Source: Alphaproteobacteria bacterium (GTDB lineage Bacteria; Pseudomonadota; Alphaproteobacteria; UBA2136; JALTLI01). Taken from it: a stretch of 8,169 nucleotides of DNA. The stretch covers positions 1 to 8,169 of the forward strand of contig JALTLI010000016.1 of NCBI GenBank assembly GCA_027005635.1, written 5' to 3'. Numbering within the stretch: the stretch's first letter is position 1; the number at the start of each line of letters is the position of its first letter. Below, one piece after another: positions 6,686 through 8,169 of this stretch. The translations under genes and the position numbers were made by a program. The notes beneath the pieces were generated by a model. It did not search any database. It was not told the origin of the DNA and saw only the letters and a list, made by a program, of their open reading frames with translations.

Positions 6686-7303
6686 TTATATGTTTGTATG
6701 AACAACTTCTGAATGTTTATTGGCATACATAGCCTTATCAGCTTTTTCCATAATTTTAATAAAGTTGGAAGATTCACTAAATGAACAAGCACCAATACTA
6801 ACACTGGTATGAATTTCTCTACCTTCATACCAACATGGAGTATGAGCAATAGAAGCTTCAAGCTCAACAGCTTTTAGTTCTGCATCTAGGGGGGTGGCTT
6901 CTTTAAGAATAACGCAAAATTCATCTCCTCCGATACGCGCAATAAAATCTGTTTCACGAGTATGAACTTGTATAATATTTGCTACATGTTTGAGAATTTC
7001 ATCACCAGCTAAATGACCTAAACTATCATTAACAGATTTAAACTGGTTAACATCTATAAGCAAAATAGCGCCAACATAATTGTAACGTTTATAATCAGAT
7101 AGCGATTGCTTTAAAGCCCTATCAAAAGCCCTTCTGTTGGCAAGCCCTGTAAGAGTATCTTCTAATGCTTGCTTACTAAGCTTTTGAATTTTATCTTCCT
7201 GCATAATGAGTTTTTTACGGAGTTTAGTTATTTCTCCAAGCAGTTCTTCATGTCTTTGTTTTTTGGCTAATGCCGTATTATTTATATCTGTTATTGTCTT
7301 CAT
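6686..7303 (-). CDS. GGDEF protein 2, probable diguanylate cyclase under sigma-54 control
   Basis: The protein has 205 residues and is a close paralogue of the neighbouring GGDEF protein 1; the stretch from LTxLANRR to GGDEFCVIL is largely shared. Residues 1-47 are charged and helical, probably a short coiled coil for dimerisation. The domain follows with LTGLANRRAF (51-60), LLIDVNQFKSVND (81-93), the RxxD inhibitory site Arg116 to Asp119 and the GGDEF active site at 125-129. The first Asp of the metal-binding DxDxFK pattern is kept (Asp84); the second is Asn86, unlike GGDEF1. No sensory or membrane segment is present, so control is likely at expression. The ATG at 7303 is fixed by a strong AAGGAG eight bases upstream. 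A consensus sigma-54 promoter lies in the short gap to lpxB, and a terminator follows the gene, so it is probably monocistronic. Confidence 0.93.
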   Translation of the reverse strand: MKTITDINNTALAKKQRHEELLGEITKLRKKLIMQEDKIQKLSKQALEDTLTGLANRRAFDRALKQSLSDYKRYNYVGAILLIDVNQFKSVNDSLGHLAGDEILKHVANIIQVHTRETDFIARIGGDEFCVILKEATPLDAELKAVELEASIAHTPCWYEGREIHTSVSIGACSFSESSNFIKIMEKADKAMYANKHSEVVHTNI

Positions 7304-7311
7304 TGTTTCCT

Positions 7312-7317
7312 CTCCTT
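7312..7317 (-). promoter_or_regulatory. Strong ribosome binding site of GGDEF2
   Basis: AAGGAG on the minus strand ends eight bases before the ATG at 7303. It is the best ribosome binding site in the window and implies high translation once the sigma-54 promoter fires. Confidence 0.85.
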
Positions 7318-7339
7318 AAATTGGAATTACAGGTAAACA

Positions 7340-7355
7340 AGCAAGCAACGTGCCA
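7340..7355 (-). promoter_or_regulatory. Sigma-54 (RpoN) promoter of GGDEF2
   Basis: On the minus strand the sequence reads TGGCACG, four bases, then TTGCT, which matches the sigma-54 -24/-12 consensus (TGGCACG-N4-TTGCW) at every defined position. The GG of the -24 element (7354-7353) and the GC of the -12 element (7342-7341) are 10 bases apart, as required. The transcription start would be near 7330, giving a leader of about 27 bases that includes the AAGGAG site. Such promoters need an AAA+ enhancer-binding protein, which usually binds 80-150 bases upstream; here that would fall inside the 3' end of lpxB. No activator gene is in the window. Confidence 0.85.
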
Positions 7356-7393
7356 AAAGTTATTTAAATACAATTAATTATGTTGAAATACTA

Positions 7394-8169
7394 CTATTTA
7401 GATAGATAAGAAATAACTACTTCAGCTGCTTTTTCAGAGCTATTTATATTAGAAGCTGATAGCTTAGATATTGTTTCTTCAAGGATTTTTATTTGTTCTT
7501 TACGTTTATTTGTATCATTTAACAAAGGTAAAATATGTTTATACATGTTAGAACTTGTTGCATCAACTTGTAACAATTCTACAACACCTTTTTTAAATTC
7601 ATTCCCCTCATTTAAAACCCAATTAATAGGGCTAGCGTAAGGAATATGCGCAATAATTTTAGTAAGAATATAAGTAAAATCAGAAACGGTATAAGTAATA
7701 ACCATAGGTATTTTTGCCACTGCAAGCTCTAGGTTAGATGTACCTGAAGTTGCTAATGCTGCATTACATTTTGCTAAACTTTCAAACCTGTTAGCAGTAA
7801 TGATTTTTACCCCTTTAGGTAATTTTTTATCTATATATTTAATATGTTTTTCATCTGCTAAAGGAATAATAGCTTGTAAATTGGGTATATCTTTTTGTAA
7901 TTTTTCAAATGTTTCAAGCATAATTGGTAACATTCTTTGAATAACCTTTTTTCTACTCCCTGGAAGTATTGCAAGTATTGGATTATTAAAATCAGCCTTT
8001 GAAACTGGTATATTTCTTTGAGTAACAGGGTGACCAATAAAAGTTGTATCAAGGTTGTATTTATCAAAAAAACTTTTTTCAAATGGGAACAAAAGAAATA
8101 GATTATCTAAATATTTCGCCATTTTTTTAGCTCTACCCCTTCTCCACGCCCAAATAGATGGACAGACAT
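7394..8169 (-). CDS. lpxB: Lipid-A-disaccharide synthase, N-terminal part cut off by the window edge
   Basis: LpxB joins UDP-2,3-diacylglucosamine and lipid X to make the tetra-acyl disaccharide 1-phosphate of lipid A, at the inner face of the inner membrane. The visible part is 257 codons with no stop up to the edge, so roughly the first third is missing, judged against the usual length of about 380 residues. An ATG at 8122 is internal: the frame upstream of it reads CPSIWAWRRGRAKK, a conserved LpxB motif. Further landmarks are PFE, IGHPV (about 44-48 of the visible part), LPGSR (68-72) and SGTSNLELA (141-149), then VVELLQ. In relatives GSR is followed two residues later by Glu; here that position is Val75. 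The gene ends 91 bases before the GGDEF2 start; I see no terminator after it. Confidence 0.93.
   Translation of the reverse strand, partial: VCPSIWAWRRGRAKKMAKYLDNLFLLFPFEKSFFDKYNLDTTFIGHPVTQRNIPVSKADFNNPILAILPGSRKKVIQRMLPIMLETFEKLQKDIPNLQAIIPLADEKHIKYIDKKLPKGVKIITANRFESLAKCNAALATSGTSNLELAVAKIPMVITYTVSDFTYILTKIIAHIPYASPINWVLNEGNEFKKGVVELLQVDATSSNMYKHILPLLNDTNKRKEQIKILEETISKLSASNINSSEKAAEVVISYLSK

Noticed and set aside
6889..6894. A run of six C on the coding strand of GGDEF2 as a phase-variable tract.
   Set aside because: It is short, the frame is intact across it, and it encodes an ordinary Thr-Pro-Leu stretch in a variable loop.
8120..8122. The ATG at 8122 as start of a separate small gene.
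   Set aside because: The frame upstream of it encodes conserved LpxB sequence up to the window edge, so the gene is a truncated lpxB and this Met is internal.

Overview
The window is a strongly AT-rich, gene-dense piece of chromosome from a Gram-negative bacterium. It carries lipid A synthesis (LpxB), an O-antigen ligase/polymerase-type membrane enzyme, c-di-GMP enzymes and an RpoN-type promoter. The Dcd protein is of the long proteobacterial form, and a maf gene directly followed by a short RNase E/G gene without a zinc-link motif resembles the arrangement I recall from alphaproteobacteria. A low-GC alphaproteobacterium is my best guess, but this is inference from protein character, not a phylogeny. 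I see no insertion sequences, tRNAs, rRNAs or CRISPR arrays.

Layout. Positions 1-331 are AT-rich and non-coding, with one perfect 10-bp inverted repeat. Positions 332-2494 (+) encode a 720-residue polytopic Wzy_C/O-antigen-ligase-type protein with a C-terminal TPR region. Everything else is on the minus strand, read from right to left: partial lpxB (8169-7394), a GGDEF protein behind a consensus sigma-54 promoter and strong ribosome binding site (7303-6686), a rho-independent terminator (about 6660-6624), a second GGDEF protein (6517-5858), a short RnfB-like iron-sulfur protein (5853-5236), a four-helix membrane protein of unknown function (5222-4800), dcd (4737-4171), maf starting at GTG (4166-3591) and a short RNase E/G (3601-2495). 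The RNase gene and the O-antigen-ligase-type gene meet tail to tail with no base between their stop codons.

How the genes work together. dcd, maf and the RNase gene are spaced by 4 bases and then overlap by 11 bases, so they look like a translationally coupled unit around nucleotide pool and RNA metabolism. GGDEF1, rnfB-like and the membrane gene form a second tight run that may continue into dcd across 62 bases. The two GGDEF proteins are close paralogues with intact GGDEF and RxxD motifs and no recognisable sensory domain, but their genes are separated by a terminator, and only the upstream one has the sigma-54 promoter. Similar enzymes thus appear to be under different transcriptional control. 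LpxB and the O-antigen-ligase-type protein both point to a lipopolysaccharide-bearing outer membrane.

The clearest noteworthy signal is the sigma-54 promoter in front of the sensorless diguanylate cyclase gene. I did not find a convincing wholly new system.
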